A stretch of 64,000 nt of DNA from positions 62,001 to 126,000 of the forward strand of contig NZ_JACHVB010000013.1 of NCBI RefSeq assembly GCF_014230085.1, read 5' to 3'. The translations under genes were made by a program, and so were the position numbers. This document shows positions 1 through 19,458 of this stretch, piece by piece; position 1 is the first letter of the stretch, and the number at the start of each line of letters is the position of its first letter. The stretch is from Ruficoccus amylovorans. Its GTDB lineage: Bacteria > Verrucomicrobiota > Verrucomicrobiia > Opitutales > Cerasicoccaceae. The notes under the pieces were generated by a model, which was not told where the DNA came from, did no database searches, and saw only the letters and a list, made by a program, of their open reading frames with translations.

Positions 1-490
1 AGGCGGACTGACCGGCGGAACGAGCGATCTGGGCTCCGCGACCGGGCTGCATCTCGATCGCGTGGATCGTGGTGGCCGGCGGGATCATCTTGAGCGGCAC
101 GCACAGGCCGGGCGTGAATTCCTCGACCGGGCTGTTGGTGCTCAGCAGCTTGTCGCCTACCTTCAGCCCGCGTGGGCAAAGGATGTAGCGCTTTTCGCCG
201 TCCTCAAACTTGAGCAGGGCAATGTTCGCGCTGCGGTTCGGGTCGTACTCGATGGAGACAATCTCAGCCGGGATGTCCAGCTTGTCACGACGGAAGTCGA
301 TGATACGGTAAAGGCGCTTGTGGCCACCTCCGCGACGGCGAGAAGTGATGCGGCCGTAGTTGTTACGGCCCTTCTTGCGGTGACGCGAGACGGTGAGGCT
401 CTTTTCCGGATTGTTCTTGGCGAGTTCCTGGCGGCTTTTGCTATGAAAGCGCTGTGAGGGTGTAATGGGTTTGGTCTTTACAATGGCCAT
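1..490 (-). CDS. rplB: 50S ribosomal protein L2 (partial, C-terminus outside window)
   Basis: L2 is a primary 23S rRNA-binding protein near the peptidyl transferase centre. The minus-strand frame starts at the ATG at 490 ([15 protein letters not shown]) and runs off the left edge after about 163 residues. It shows the L2 hallmarks [17 protein letters not shown] and, further on, [19 protein letters not shown]. It is the last visible gene of the str/S10 cluster and follows rplW by about 20 bp. The catalytically important C-terminal His-containing loop is not in view. Confidence 0.96.
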   Translation of the reverse strand, partial: MAIVKTKPITPSQRFHSKSRQELAKNNPEKSLTVSRHRKKGRNNYGRITSRRRGGGHKRLYRIIDFRRDKLDIPAEIVSIEYDPNRSANIALLKFEDGEKRYILCPRGLKVGDKLLSTNSPVEEFTPGLCVPLKMIPPATTIHAIEMQPGRGAQIARSAGQSA

Positions 491-510
491 GGCTTTCGCG
501 GCTGAAAAGG

Positions 511-801
511 TTAGACGGTCTCGATGGATTCACCCTGCTGAAGGGTGACGATGGCTTTCTTCATGTCGGGGGTCTTGCCGTACTGGCCGCGAACGGTGCG
601 GCTGCGCTTGTTCTTGCCCTTGACAGTGAAGATGTTCACGCGGGCGACCTTGACGTTGTAGAGCTTCTCTACGGCCTCGGCCACATCGGTGCGTTTGGAT
701 TGCGGATACACCTCGAAGACGTGCTGATTCAGGTTCGCTTCGAGCTGGGCGGACTTCTCGGTCACGCGCTTTTCCTTGATGACTTTATCGGGTGAAATCA
801 T
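511..801 (-). CDS. rplW: 50S ribosomal protein L23
   Basis: L23 sits at the polypeptide exit tunnel and docks trigger factor and SRP. The 96-residue protein has the normal length and the typical C-terminal pattern, with [16 protein letters not shown] around residues 47-62 and a basic [19 protein letters not shown] segment. It lies 12 bp downstream of rplD and about 20 bp upstream of rplB in the same direction, so it is part of the S10 operon. Confidence 0.96.
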   Translation of the reverse strand: MISPDKVIKEKRVTEKSAQLEANLNQHVFEVYPQSKRTDVAEAVEKLYNVKVARVNIFTVKGKNKRSRTVRGQYGKTPDMKKAIVTLQQGESIETV

Positions 802-813
802 GGCTTGAGTTCC

Positions 814-1443
814 TTAGCGTTGGTTGGCGCGTTCGAGGATGCGGTTAAAGCCTTCTTCGCTGGCGACGATCTTGTCGAAGCGCATCAGGTCCCAGGCGTT
901 GATCGAGTCAGCGTCCACAATGTAGACGCGGTCGATATTACGCGCAGCCAGAGCGGCGTTGTCGTTGAACTCGCTGTCAACGATGAGCACCTTGCCCTTG
1001 GGCTGGATCTTGCCGATGAGGCTGTTGAAGAGCTTGGTCTTGGGCTGCTCGACTTCGAACTTTTCGATCAGGTCGAGGCCGCCTTCGGAAGCCTTGTTGA
1101 ACAGAGCGCGCTTGAACGCGAGGGTCTTGACACGCTTGTTGATGTGCTTCGACCAGTCGCGGACCTTCGGGCCGTGGGCGACGCCACCACCGACGAAGAT
1201 CGGAGCGCCGCGGTCGCCGTGACGGGCGTTACCGGTGCCCTTCTGGCGGTAGACCTTCTTGCCGGTGCGGTTAACATCGGAGCGGGTCTTCGCCTTGGCG
1301 GTGCCCTGACGGTTGTTGGCCTGGTAGGCCACGATCACGTCCTTGAGCGCCTGGAGGCCCTTGTTGCCTTCGAACGCCGGGAAGTTGTCAAAATCCTTCT
1401 CCGTGCTGGAGGAAGCGTCTGCGGAATATACCTTGAATTTCAT
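814..1443 (-). CDS. rplD: 50S ribosomal protein L4
   Basis: L4 binds domain I of 23S rRNA and lines the exit tunnel; in E. coli it also represses the S10 operon. The 209-residue frame begins MKFKVYSADAS and contains the conserved RQGTAKAKTRSDV loop followed by KVYRQKGTGNARHGD (about residues 45-78) and the C-terminal Rossmann-like half. Spacing to rplC is 18 bp. Whether L4 autoregulates this operon cannot be judged, because the S10 leader is missing and the genes are fused to the str operon. Confidence 0.97.
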   Translation of the reverse strand: MKFKVYSADASSSTEKDFDNFPAFEGNKGLQALKDVIVAYQANNRQGTAKAKTRSDVNRTGKKVYRQKGTGNARHGDRGAPIFVGGGVAHGPKVRDWSKHINKRVKTLAFKRALFNKASEGGLDLIEKFEVEQPKTKLFNSLIGKIQPKGKVLIVDSEFNDNAALAARNIDRVYIVDADSINAWDLMRFDKIVASEEGFNRILERANQR

Positions 1444-1461
1444 AGCTGGCGTCCCCTTCCC

Positions 1462-2106
1462 TTACTTCTGCTTCTTGGTTTTGATCGCCTTGCGGATGAA
1501 CACCGTGCCGCCCTTGGGGCCGTGCACGCTGCCGCGGATCAGGATCAGGTTCTGGTCCTCGATGATACGGACGATATCGAGATTCTGGGTGGTACGACGG
1601 GCATTGCCCATGTGACCGGGCATTTTCTTGCCCTTGATGACCTCACCGGGCCACTGGCACATCCCGTAGGAACCACCGCGGCGGTGCATCATGGAGCCGT
1701 GAGAAGCGGGCGAACCGGCAAAGCCGTGGCGCTTCATGACGCCCTGGAAACCATGACCCTTGGTCGTGCCGATGACATCAACCTTCTGGCCTTCCTCGAA
1801 ACGAGTAACGGTGAGGGCGTCGCCGAGGCTGACCTCTTCCCCGTCGGGGATGAATTCGCAAATGTCGGTGACTGCCTCGACTCCTGCCTTTTTCAGGTGG
1901 CCCTTGATGGGCTTGGAGACGCGGTGGGCCTTCTGGTCCACACCGAAACCGATCTGGATGGCATCGTAACCATCCTTGCCGTCGGCAGTCTTGATTTGAA
2001 GGACCGGGCAAGGGCCGGCTTGTACTACAGTGACCGGGACGAGACGGTTTTCACCGTCATAAACTTGGGTCATCCCGATTTTTTTACCAATCAGTGTCAG
2101 GCTCAT
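1462..2106 (-). CDS. rplC: 50S ribosomal protein L3
   Basis: L3 is an early assembly protein whose loop reaches the peptidyl transferase centre. The 214-residue protein starts MSLTLIGKKIGMTQVY, the usual L3 start, and contains TKGHGFQGVMKRHGFAG near residues 114-130 and the MPGHMGNARRT segment. It is downstream of rpsJ by about 110 bp, the longest gap in the S10 part of the cluster, and upstream of rplD. Confidence 0.97.
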   Translation of the reverse strand: MSLTLIGKKIGMTQVYDGENRLVPVTVVQAGPCPVLQIKTADGKDGYDAIQIGFGVDQKAHRVSKPIKGHLKKAGVEAVTDICEFIPDGEEVSLGDALTVTRFEEGQKVDVIGTTKGHGFQGVMKRHGFAGSPASHGSMMHRRGGSYGMCQWPGEVIKGKKMPGHMGNARRTTQNLDIVRIIEDQNLILIRGSVHGPKGGTVFIRKAIKTKKQK

Positions 2107-2217
2107 AGCTCATTGGCAGGTGGAAACCATATCTGGCTTCCGTTTCCTAGACCTGCGTGAGGGGTTAAATGTGATGTAAATGGTCTGCTTCTCGAAAGAA
2201 GTAAAGAGTGTGTTTTA

Positions 2218-2526
2218 TTAAACGTTGATGGTGATGTCCACACCTGCCGGGAGGTTGAGCTTCTTGAGCTCGTCCACCGTCTGGGCGGTCGGTTCCATGA
2301 TGTCGATCAGGCGCTTGTGCGTGCGAAGCTCGAACTGCTCCATGGACTTCTTGTCCACATGCGGGGAGCGGTTGACGGAGAGCTTCTCGATGCGGGTCGG
2401 CAGCGGAACGGGGCCGCTCACACGTGCGCCGGAGCGCTTGGCGGTTTCCACGATGTCGCTGGCCGACTGGTCGATGACGCGAAAGTCGAATCCCTTGAGT
2501 TTAATGCGTATGCGTTGTCCGGTCAT
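2218..2526 (-). CDS. rpsJ: 30S ribosomal protein S10
   Basis: S10 is a 30S head protein and, with NusB, a transcription antitermination factor. The 102-residue protein starts [14 protein letters not shown] at 2526. The frame stays open 20 codons further upstream into the 3' end of fusA, but the start at 2526 gives the normal S10 length and fits the family N-terminus. The motif [19 protein letters not shown] is present. It follows fusA by 19 bp with no tuf gene between them, joining the str and S10 operons. Confidence 0.97.
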   Translation of the reverse strand: MTGQRIRIKLKGFDFRVIDQSASDIVETAKRSGARVSGPVPLPTRIEKLSVNRSPHVDKKSMEQFELRTHKRLIDIMEPTAQTVDELKKLNLPAGVDITINV

Positions 2527-2545
2527 TGCGGTAAGTGTTCTGGGC

Positions 2546-4708
<2,163 letters not shown>

Positions 4709-4751
4709 GGCCAGAAATTGGTCGGTGGTTACAAAAAATTGAAAAACGCGA

Positions 4752-5225
4752 TTACCAGCGCAGGTGGGCGAAGGCGCGGTTAGCCTGGGCCATGCGGTGG
4801 GTTTCTTCCTTCTTCTTCACAACGCCGCCGGTGTTGTTGTAGGCGTCGATGATCTCCTGCGCGAGGGCTTCGCGCATCGGAGTGCCCTTGCGGGACTTGG
4901 CGGAAGTCACCATCCAGCGGAAGGCAAGGCTCTGCTGGCGTTCATAGGTGATTTCAACCGGGACCTGGTAAGTCGCACCACCCACGCGGCGGCTCTTGAC
5001 TTCGAGCTTGGGGCGGGCATTTTCCAGCGCGCCAAGAAGCAGGTCGACCGGGTCGCCTTTTTCAAGCTTTTCGCTCACGCGCTCAAACGCACCATAAACG
5101 ATGCGCTGTGCGGTGGCCTTCTTGCCCTTGGCCATAACCAGATTAATCAGGCTGGCAACCAGGGGGCTGTCGTAGCGGGGATCGGGAATGGGTTCCCGTT
5201 TAACGGCTCTGCGGCGGCGTGACAT
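4752..5225 (-). CDS. rpsG: 30S ribosomal protein S7
   Basis: S7 nucleates assembly of the 30S head and contacts E-site tRNA; in E. coli it represses the str operon. The 157-residue frame begins [18 protein letters not shown] and contains VNLI-like and [11 protein letters not shown] motifs and the C-terminal [20 protein letters not shown], which is diagnostic of S7. It lies 14 bp after rpsL and 43 bp before fusA. Confidence 0.98.
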   Translation of the reverse strand: MSRRRRAVKREPIPDPRYDSPLVASLINLVMAKGKKATAQRIVYGAFERVSEKLEKGDPVDLLLGALENARPKLEVKSRRVGGATYQVPVEITYERQQSLAFRWMVTSAKSRKGTPMREALAQEIIDAYNNTGGVVKKKEETHRMAQANRAFAHLRW

Positions 5226-5239
5226 GATATTTTATTAAA

Positions 5240-5620
5240 TTACTTTTTTTCCTTCGGGCGCTTGACCCCGTACTTGGAACGGCTGCGACGGCGCTTTTCA
5301 ACGCCCTGGGTGTCGAGGGTGCCGCGGACAATGTGGTAGCGGACGCCGGGAAGGTCCTTCACACGACCACCACGAACGAGCACAACGCTGTGCTCCTGGA
5401 GGTTGTGCCCTTCATCCGGGATGTAAGCGATCACTTCATAACCGCTGGTCAGGCGAACCTTGGCCACCTTACGGATAGCGGAGTTCGGCTTCTTGGGCGT
5501 ACGGGTCATGACCTGCACGCACACACCGCGACGAAACGGGTTGCTGACCAGGGCCGGAGACTTGGTCTTGGCCTTCTGCAGCACCCGGGGTTTCCGGACG
5601 AGTTGGTTGATAGTTGGCAT
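5240..5620 (-). CDS. rpsL: 30S ribosomal protein S12
   Basis: S12 is a decoding-centre protein. The 126-residue frame starts [12 protein letters not shown] and carries the conserved [16 protein letters not shown] loop and [13 protein letters not shown] loop. The lysines at both usual streptomycin-resistance positions are unmutated, so a sensitive-type S12 is expected. It is the first gene of the str/S10 cluster, so the main promoter should lie in 5621-5860. Confidence 0.98.
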   Translation of the reverse strand: MPTINQLVRKPRVLQKAKTKSPALVSNPFRRGVCVQVMTRTPKKPNSAIRKVAKVRLTSGYEVIAYIPDEGHNLQEHSVVLVRGGRVKDLPGVRYHIVRGTLDTQGVEKRRRSRSKYGVKRPKEKK

Positions 5621-5714
5621 GAAAAATCGGTGGGCTTAGAAAACATAAAACCCGCCGGAAACAGAGGTTGAGCCCTGATCCTGCGGATTTCGGGAAAGGC
5701 GACGAGAGTAGGCT

Positions 5715-5728
5715 ATCACCCCGGTGAT
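5715..5728. promoter_or_regulatory. Perfect palindrome in a putative str-operon promoter
   Basis: ATCACCCCGGTGAT is a 14-bp perfect palindrome about 95 bp upstream of rpsL. On the minus strand it lies between a TTGCAT (-35-like) and a TACTCT (-10-like) hexamer spaced by 16 bp, as an operator would. Promoter and operator are both inferred from pattern alone. Confidence 0.25.
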
Positions 5729-5862
5729 GCAAGCGATTTTTTCAGTGTTTTCGATTTTTTTTCAAAGAGACGAAAACACCCATCGCCAGAGCGCCTGCTC
5801 CGCGTCAGCATGGTATTGTAGGGAGGAATTGACGACTCCACCCCAATAAAAGTCAGGGTCAG

Positions 5863-6450
5863 TCAACACATTTCCGCGTCGGTGTCCACCCATTTCATGA
5901 AAACTTCGGGCTTTGTGCTCAGAAGCCGCTCCAGTAAAGGCTCCGGACGGCTTTCGACAATGAGCTGCTCCAGCTGCTCGCGCAGTAAAAAGCCCCCCTC
6001 CACCATCGCCTCGAAGAATCTGAGCAACGGAGTATAATAGCCGTCCACATCGAGCACAGCGCAGGGCTTGAGCTGGATACCGAGCTGCGCCCACGTGAAG
6101 ACCTCCGAAAATTCCTCCAGCGTGCCTATGCCGCCCGGAAGCACGGCAAAGCCGTCGGACAGTGTGGCCATCGTCATCTTGCGCTCGTGCATGGTGTCCA
6201 CCAGGTGCAGCTCCGTCAGTCCGTGATGGGCGATCTCCTTCTCAGCCAACATATGCGGGATCACCCCAATCACGTGCCCACTAGCCTCCAGGGCGGCGTC
6301 GGCTGCCGCGCCCATCAGCCCGGTGCGTCCGCCTCCGTAAACCAACGTATGACCGCCCTGCGCAATCAACCGCCCAAGCTGGCGGGCCGCATCGAGAAAA
6401 ACGGGAGCTACACCGGCATTGGCACCGCAGAAGACACAGATATTGGCCAT
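5863..6450 (-). CDS. LOG-family nucleoside 5'-monophosphate phosphoribohydrolase
   Basis: LOG ('lysine decarboxylase-like', TIGR00730) proteins hydrolyse the N-glycosidic bond of AMP or cytokinin riboside monophosphates. The 195-residue protein starts MANICVFCGANAG and has the Rossmann-type LVYGGGRTGLMGAAADAA segment (about 37-54), the HERKMTM motif and the diagnostic PGGIGTLEEF motif (about 105-114). Length and motifs are intact. It lies downstream of the rpoC terminator in the same direction and looks independently transcribed. The physiological substrate in bacteria is usually unknown; an annotation as lysine decarboxylase would be wrong. Confidence 0.9.
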   Translation of the reverse strand: MANICVFCGANAGVAPVFLDAARQLGRLIAQGGHTLVYGGGRTGLMGAAADAALEASGHVIGVIPHMLAEKEIAHHGLTELHLVDTMHERKMTMATLSDGFAVLPGGIGTLEEFSEVFTWAQLGIQLKPCAVLDVDGYYTPLLRFFEAMVEGGFLLREQLEQLIVESRPEPLLERLLSTKPEVFMKWVDTDAEMC

Positions 6451-6498
6451 GCCCGGATGCTCTCCCCTTCCCAGCCGCTGGCAAGTCAGAATCCAAAA

Positions 6499-6526
6499 AA
6501 AGGCCGGTCGAAAACGACCGGCCTTT
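6499..6526 (-). terminator. Rho-independent terminator of the rpoBC operon
   Basis: A 12-bp stem (AAAGGCCGGTCG / CGACCGGCCTTT) with a 4-nt loop lies 28 bp past the rpoC stop. On the minus strand the hairpin is followed by a run of T residues. It cleanly ends the secE-to-rpoC transcription unit before the LOG gene. Confidence 0.9.
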
Positions 6527-6553
6527 GAAAATAACGGATTGTCCGCGAACGGC

Positions 6554-10714
<4,161 letters not shown>

Positions 10715-10734
10715 TGCTGTGTATCTCCCTCTGC

Positions 10735-14523
<3,789 letters not shown>

Positions 14524-14650
14524 GGTTCTGCCTGGATGCTTGTTGTGTGTCGGTGACGTGCTCATCGCCGCCGGGACTACCCTGCCCTTTCACGCCTGGA
14601 CAGCCTCGGGGAAGATCAGCGTTTAATGGGATGTTGTAAAAACGCAGAGA

Positions 14651-14675
14651 GCGGACCCGCCACTGGCGGGCCCGC
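14651..14675 (-). terminator. Hairpin between rplL and rpoB (attenuator-like)
   Basis: An 11-bp GC-rich stem with one mismatch (GCGGACCCGCC / GGCGGGCCCGC) and a 3-nt loop sits in the rplL-rpoB gap. On the minus strand a T-rich stretch follows about 8 nt later, so termination is likely partial. E. coli has an attenuator at the same place that lowers rpoBC relative to rplJL; the same role is inferred here. Confidence 0.55.
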
Positions 14676-14731
14676 TTTTCCACGGATTAAAAAGCTTGGC
14701 TAGCAATTTCGTTATCTTCGATAAACGGAAT

Positions 14732-15115
<384 letters not shown>

Positions 15116-15227
15116 GATGTTTCCTTGAATGACAGGTGATTTTTTAAGAGGCGCGCCTCCCTGCTCTGTTCTTTGGATACTCTTGTATCTTTTATTGGGT
15201 TTGTTTTCCGGAATGGAAAGGTTTGGC

Positions 15228-15749
15228 TTAAGCTTCGCCTCCTTCGGCGCGGACCTTGGCCTGCAGGACATTGACAAAGTCCTGCGGACCGGCAATCAGC
15301 ACGCGCACCATCTGAGTACCGGGCTGCGTGAACAGGCCGAGCAGCTGGCTGCGGAGGGCTTCCAGGCTCGGGAGCTTGGAAAGGGCTTCGACGTCGTCGC
15401 GGGTGAGGGCCTTGTCCCCGAGGATACCAGTCTTGATATCGACCTTCTCCTTGTCCTTGAAGAACTTGAAGAGGACCTTGGCGACCTCGGAGGGGTTCGG
15501 CCCGCCAACCACGATCGCGGTCTGGCCGTTGAGGACGGACTCGTCCACCGGCAGTTCGCGGGCACGGGAAGCGACCTTGAAGATGTTGTTTTTGACGACG
15601 TGGAACTCGGCGTCCTTGGCAGCCAGGAGGCCGCGAAGCTGGGCCGTGTCTTCCACGTTCAGTCGGCTGAAGTCCGTCAGGAAGACGTACTCCGACTTGT
15701 CGAGGTGAGTGTTCACCTCATCGACGAGAAACTGTTTTTCGGGTCTCAT
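15228..15749 (-). CDS. rplJ: 50S ribosomal protein L10
   Basis: L10 anchors L7/L12 dimers to the ribosome. The 173-residue protein starts [19 protein letters not shown] and contains [22 protein letters not shown] (about 22-43) and the C-terminal helix that binds the stalk. It follows rplA by only 5 bp, leaving no room for the long L10 leader that carries translational control in E. coli, so any L10 autoregulation would have to act inside the rplA 3' end. Confidence 0.95.
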   Translation of the reverse strand: MRPEKQFLVDEVNTHLDKSEYVFLTDFSRLNVEDTAQLRGLLAAKDAEFHVVKNNIFKVASRARELPVDESVLNGQTAIVVGGPNPSEVAKVLFKFFKDKEKVDIKTGILGDKALTRDDVEALSKLPSLEALRSQLLGLFTQPGTQMVRVLIAGPQDFVNVLQAKVRAEGGEA

Positions 15750-15754
15750 GGCGC

Positions 15755-16453
15755 TTAGTTGAGGCTGAGGGTTTTCGTGTCGATCTTGACGCCGGGGCTC
15801 ATGGTCGAGCTGATGGTGATGCTCTTGATGAACGCGCCGCCCTTGAACGACTCCGGACGGGCCTTGGCGATGCAGTCGAGCGCCGTGGTGGCGTTTTCGA
15901 GCAGCTGCTGGGCGCTGAAGGAGCGCTTGCCAACGACAACGGCGAGGTTGGCGGTCTTGTCCATCTTGTACTCGACGCGACCGGCCTTGACTTCCTGAAT
16001 GCCAGTGGCGATGTCGTCGGTCACGGTGCCGGACTTCGGGTTCGGCATGAGGCCGCGCGGGCCGAGCACACGAGCGATTTTGCGCACTTCCTTCATGGCA
16101 GAAGGAGTGGCCAGGGCGACGTCGAAGTCCATCCAGCCTTCACTGACCTTGGCGATCAGGTCGTCCATACCGGCGTATTCGGCACCGGCGTCGAGAGCGG
16201 CCTGGGCGTTTTCGGTGAAGACGGCGACGGTCACCTTCTTACCGCTGCCATTGGGCAGGGAAACGGTGCCGCGGACCATCTGGTCGGACTGCTTCGGGTT
16301 GACGGCGAGGCGGGCGTAAATTTCCACGGTCTCGTCGAACTTGGCGGCGGGCATTTTCTGCAGGAGCTCAATGGCATCCTGAAGACCATGCGCGGCCTTG
16401 AGATTTCCGGCACTCTGCGCGGATTGCATGCGTTTGCTGACTTTGCTCATCAT
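15755..16453 (-). CDS. rplA: 50S ribosomal protein L1
   Basis: L1 forms the L1 stalk at the E site and represses its own operon in many bacteria. The 232-residue frame has FDETVEIYARLAVNPKQSDQMVRGTVSLP (about 39-67) and the LGPRGLMPNPKSGTV motif, both diagnostic. The first two codons are ATG ATG; the start may be either. It lies 14 bp after rplK. Confidence 0.97.
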   Translation of the reverse strand: MMSKVSKRMQSAQSAGNLKAAHGLQDAIELLQKMPAAKFDETVEIYARLAVNPKQSDQMVRGTVSLPNGSGKKVTVAVFTENAQAALDAGAEYAGMDDLIAKVSEGWMDFDVALATPSAMKEVRKIARVLGPRGLMPNPKSGTVTDDIATGIQEVKAGRVEYKMDKTANLAVVVGKRSFSAQQLLENATTALDCIAKARPESFKGGAFIKSITISSTMSPGVKIDTKTLSLN

Positions 16454-16467
16454 GTCCTCCTTACAGG

Positions 16468-16893
16468 TTAGTCAATGACTTCGATCCCCATCGAGCGGGC
16501 GGTCCCCTCGATCATGCGCGCGGCATGGGCGGGGTCGGTCGCGTTGAGGTCGGCCTTTTTGATTTCGACGATCTCCAGGATCTGCTTGCGGGTCACCTTG
16601 CCAACTTTTTCCTTGTTGGGGGTGCCGGAGGCCTTGGCGATGCCGGCGGCCTTCTTCAGCAGGACGGGAGCGGGCGGGCTCTTCGTGATGAAGGTAAAAG
16701 ACCGGTCCGCGTAAACGGTGATGACGACCGGCAGGATCATGCCGGCTTCGCCCTTGGTCTTGGCGTTGAATTCCTTACAGAAGGCCATGATGTTGACCCC
16801 TGCCGAGCCGAGGGCCGGACCAACCGGCGGCGCCGGGTTGGCCGCACCAGCGGGCAGCTGTAAGCGTACGGTTCCTACTACTTTTTTAGCCAT
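16468..16893 (-). CDS. rplK: 50S ribosomal protein L11
   Basis: L11 is part of the GTPase-associated centre and is needed for RelA activation. The 141-residue protein starts [16 protein letters not shown] and shows the [24 protein letters not shown] signature (about 21-44) and the C-terminal RNA-binding domain ending [10 protein letters not shown]. It is the first ribosomal gene after nusG, 33 bp away. Confidence 0.97.
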   Translation of the reverse strand: MAKKVVGTVRLQLPAGAANPAPPVGPALGSAGVNIMAFCKEFNAKTKGEAGMILPVVITVYADRSFTFITKSPPAPVLLKKAAGIAKASGTPNKEKVGKVTRKQILEIVEIKKADLNATDPAHAARMIEGTARSMGIEVID

Positions 16894-16926
16894 GGTATGT
16901 ATGCGGTGTTAGCGAGCCGTCTTGAT

Positions 16927-17511
16927 TTAAGACTCTTCCGCTCGTTCGACTTGCCAGTATTCCAGATCGACCGGGGTGAACCGGCCAAAGATGGAAACGG
17001 AAACTTTGAGGCGGCCGCGCTCCGGATCGACTTCGTCGATCTTGCCGATGAGGTTGAGGAACGGACCGTCGGTGATTTTGACCTCTTCGCCCACTTCGTA
17101 AACGACCTTGGGCTTCTCGACCCCTTCGGCCGCCTTGACCTGGTCGAGGATGGTGTTGACCTCGCTCTGCTTGAGCGGCGTGGGGCGGTCGTCTTCGCCG
17201 CCGAGGAACCCGATTACCCCCTGGATGCTCTTGACGAAGTACCAGGGCTTGTGCAGCAGCTTGCCGTACTCGTCGTACATGCGCATGCGGATGTACAGGT
17301 AGCCGGGATACAGCTTGCGGGTCTTCTGGCTCTTCTTGCCGTTCTTGACCTCGGTGACAACCTCGGTCGGCATGAGAACCTCCTCAATGTAATCCCCCAT
17401 TTCCTCGACTTCGATGAACTTGTCGAGGTAGCGCTTAACCTTTCCCTCCATGTTGGAGAGGGTGTGAACGGCGTACCAGTGCAAACCGGCAAGTGAATGG
17501 GTGCTGGTCAT
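16927..17511 (-). CDS. nusG: Transcription elongation and antitermination factor NusG
   Basis: NusG binds the beta' clamp helices to promote processivity and links RNA polymerase to Rho or the ribosome. The 194-residue protein has the NGN domain (WYAVHTLSNMEGKVKRYL near the N-terminus, EEVLMPTEVV, KSQKTRKLYPGYLYIRM) and a C-terminal KOW domain (VYEVGEEVKITDGPFLNLIGKIDEVD). Order secE-nusG-rplK is canonical. Confidence 0.97.
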   Translation of the reverse strand: MTSTHSLAGLHWYAVHTLSNMEGKVKRYLDKFIEVEEMGDYIEEVLMPTEVVTEVKNGKKSQKTRKLYPGYLYIRMRMYDEYGKLLHKPWYFVKSIQGVIGFLGGEDDRPTPLKQSEVNTILDQVKAAEGVEKPKVVYEVGEEVKITDGPFLNLIGKIDEVDPERGRLKVSVSIFGRFTPVDLEYWQVERAEES

Positions 17512-17539
17512 GGGCGTCTAGGGGGTAAAGGTGCGGGGC

Positions 17540-17755
17540 TTAGCTGTTGCCGCGGACGAGGTCGCTGAAGAAGGCGACAAAGTTGAAGTTCGCGAAGTCA
17601 ACCACGGCGATGTACACGCCAAGGAGGCAGACGGCGATGATGACAACGGCGGTCATCTCCTTCAATTCCTTGAAATTGGGCCAAACAGCCTTCTTAAAGA
17701 CCTCGATACGGGTCTCCTGGAAAAAGAGGCGGATTTTGTTAAAAGGATTGGCCAT
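17540..17755 (-). CDS. secE: Preprotein translocase subunit SecE
   Basis: SecE clamps SecY in the inner-membrane translocon. The 71-residue protein has the amphipathic stretch EVFKKAVWPNFKELKEMT (about 18-36) followed by one membrane segment (about 37-55), the short single-TM SecE architecture usual outside the enterobacteria. It lies 28 bp upstream of nusG and downstream of tRNA-Trp. Confidence 0.95.
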   Translation of the reverse strand: MANPFNKIRLFFQETRIEVFKKAVWPNFKELKEMTAVVIIAVCLLGVYIAVVDFANFNFVAFFSDLVRGNS

Positions 17756-17882
17756 TAGAGTGATGGGAAGTTTGAAGGTTTGAAAGTTTGAAAGTTCCGG
17801 GACGCCGTTGTCTCTGCCGTGATGACACCAGACCCTTCGGCCCGAAACTCTTAAACATTCAAACGTGTCTTTGCGTAAGTGG

Positions 17883-17955
17883 CAGGGCGGGAGGGATTCG
17901 AACCCCCAACTTGCGGTTTTGGAGACCGCTGCTCTACCAATTGAACTACCGCCCT
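17883..17955 (-). tRNA. tRNA-Trp (anticodon CCA)
   Basis: The minus strand folds as a full cloverleaf: 7-bp acceptor AGGGCGG/CCGCCCT with discriminator G, a D-arm containing AATTGGTAGAG, the anticodon loop CTCCAAA and a T-arm with GGTTCGAATCC. The 3' CCA is not encoded. It sits between tuf and secE, the same place as E. coli trpT-like synteny. Confidence 0.97.
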
Positions 17956-18047
17956 ACGCAAAAAGTTGCCTGTCTTTCTGTTAATGAAGAAGCCGGGAAC
18001 CCTTTTCCAAGGGCCCCCGGCGAAAAAGCTCAGACGCGGGTGCGCCC

Positions 18048-19238
<1,191 letters not shown>

Positions 19239-19268
19239 GTTGATGTTGAGTGTTTGAAGAGAAGCTGG

Positions 19269-19341
19269 AGCCCCAGAGCGGATTCGAACCGCCGACCTCG
19301 TCCTTACCAAGGACGCGCTCTGCCGACTGAGCTACCGGGGC
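19269..19341 (-). tRNA. tRNA-Thr (anticodon GGU)
   Basis: The minus strand gives acceptor GCCCCGG/CTGGGGC (one G-U pair), D-arm TAGCTCAGTCGGCAGAGC, anticodon stem CGTCC/GGACG with loop TTGGTAA (anticodon GGT in DNA), and T-arm GGCGGTTCGAATCCGC. The 3' CCA is not encoded. It lies 30 bp upstream of tuf and is probably cotranscribed with it. Confidence 0.97.
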
Positions 19342-19371
19342 CCGCAAAGAGGGACAAAAATGAAGGGCACG

Positions 19372-19400
19372 ACATTGGGCACCTAAAAATCTACAGTCAA
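19372..19400 (-). promoter_or_regulatory. Putative promoter of tRNA-Thr-tuf-tRNA-Trp-secE unit
   Basis: On the minus strand TTGACT (19400-19395) is followed after exactly 17 bp by CAATGT (19377-19372), a weak -10, and then a GC-rich stretch before the tRNA-Thr 5' end. The consensus -35 and GC-rich discriminator resemble stringently controlled stable-RNA promoters. This is pattern-based only. Confidence 0.4.
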
Positions 19401-19458
19401 CACTTTTAGTGATGCTTTTTTCGTTTTTTTGTCCGGAGCGGAAAAGAAAGAACCTTGA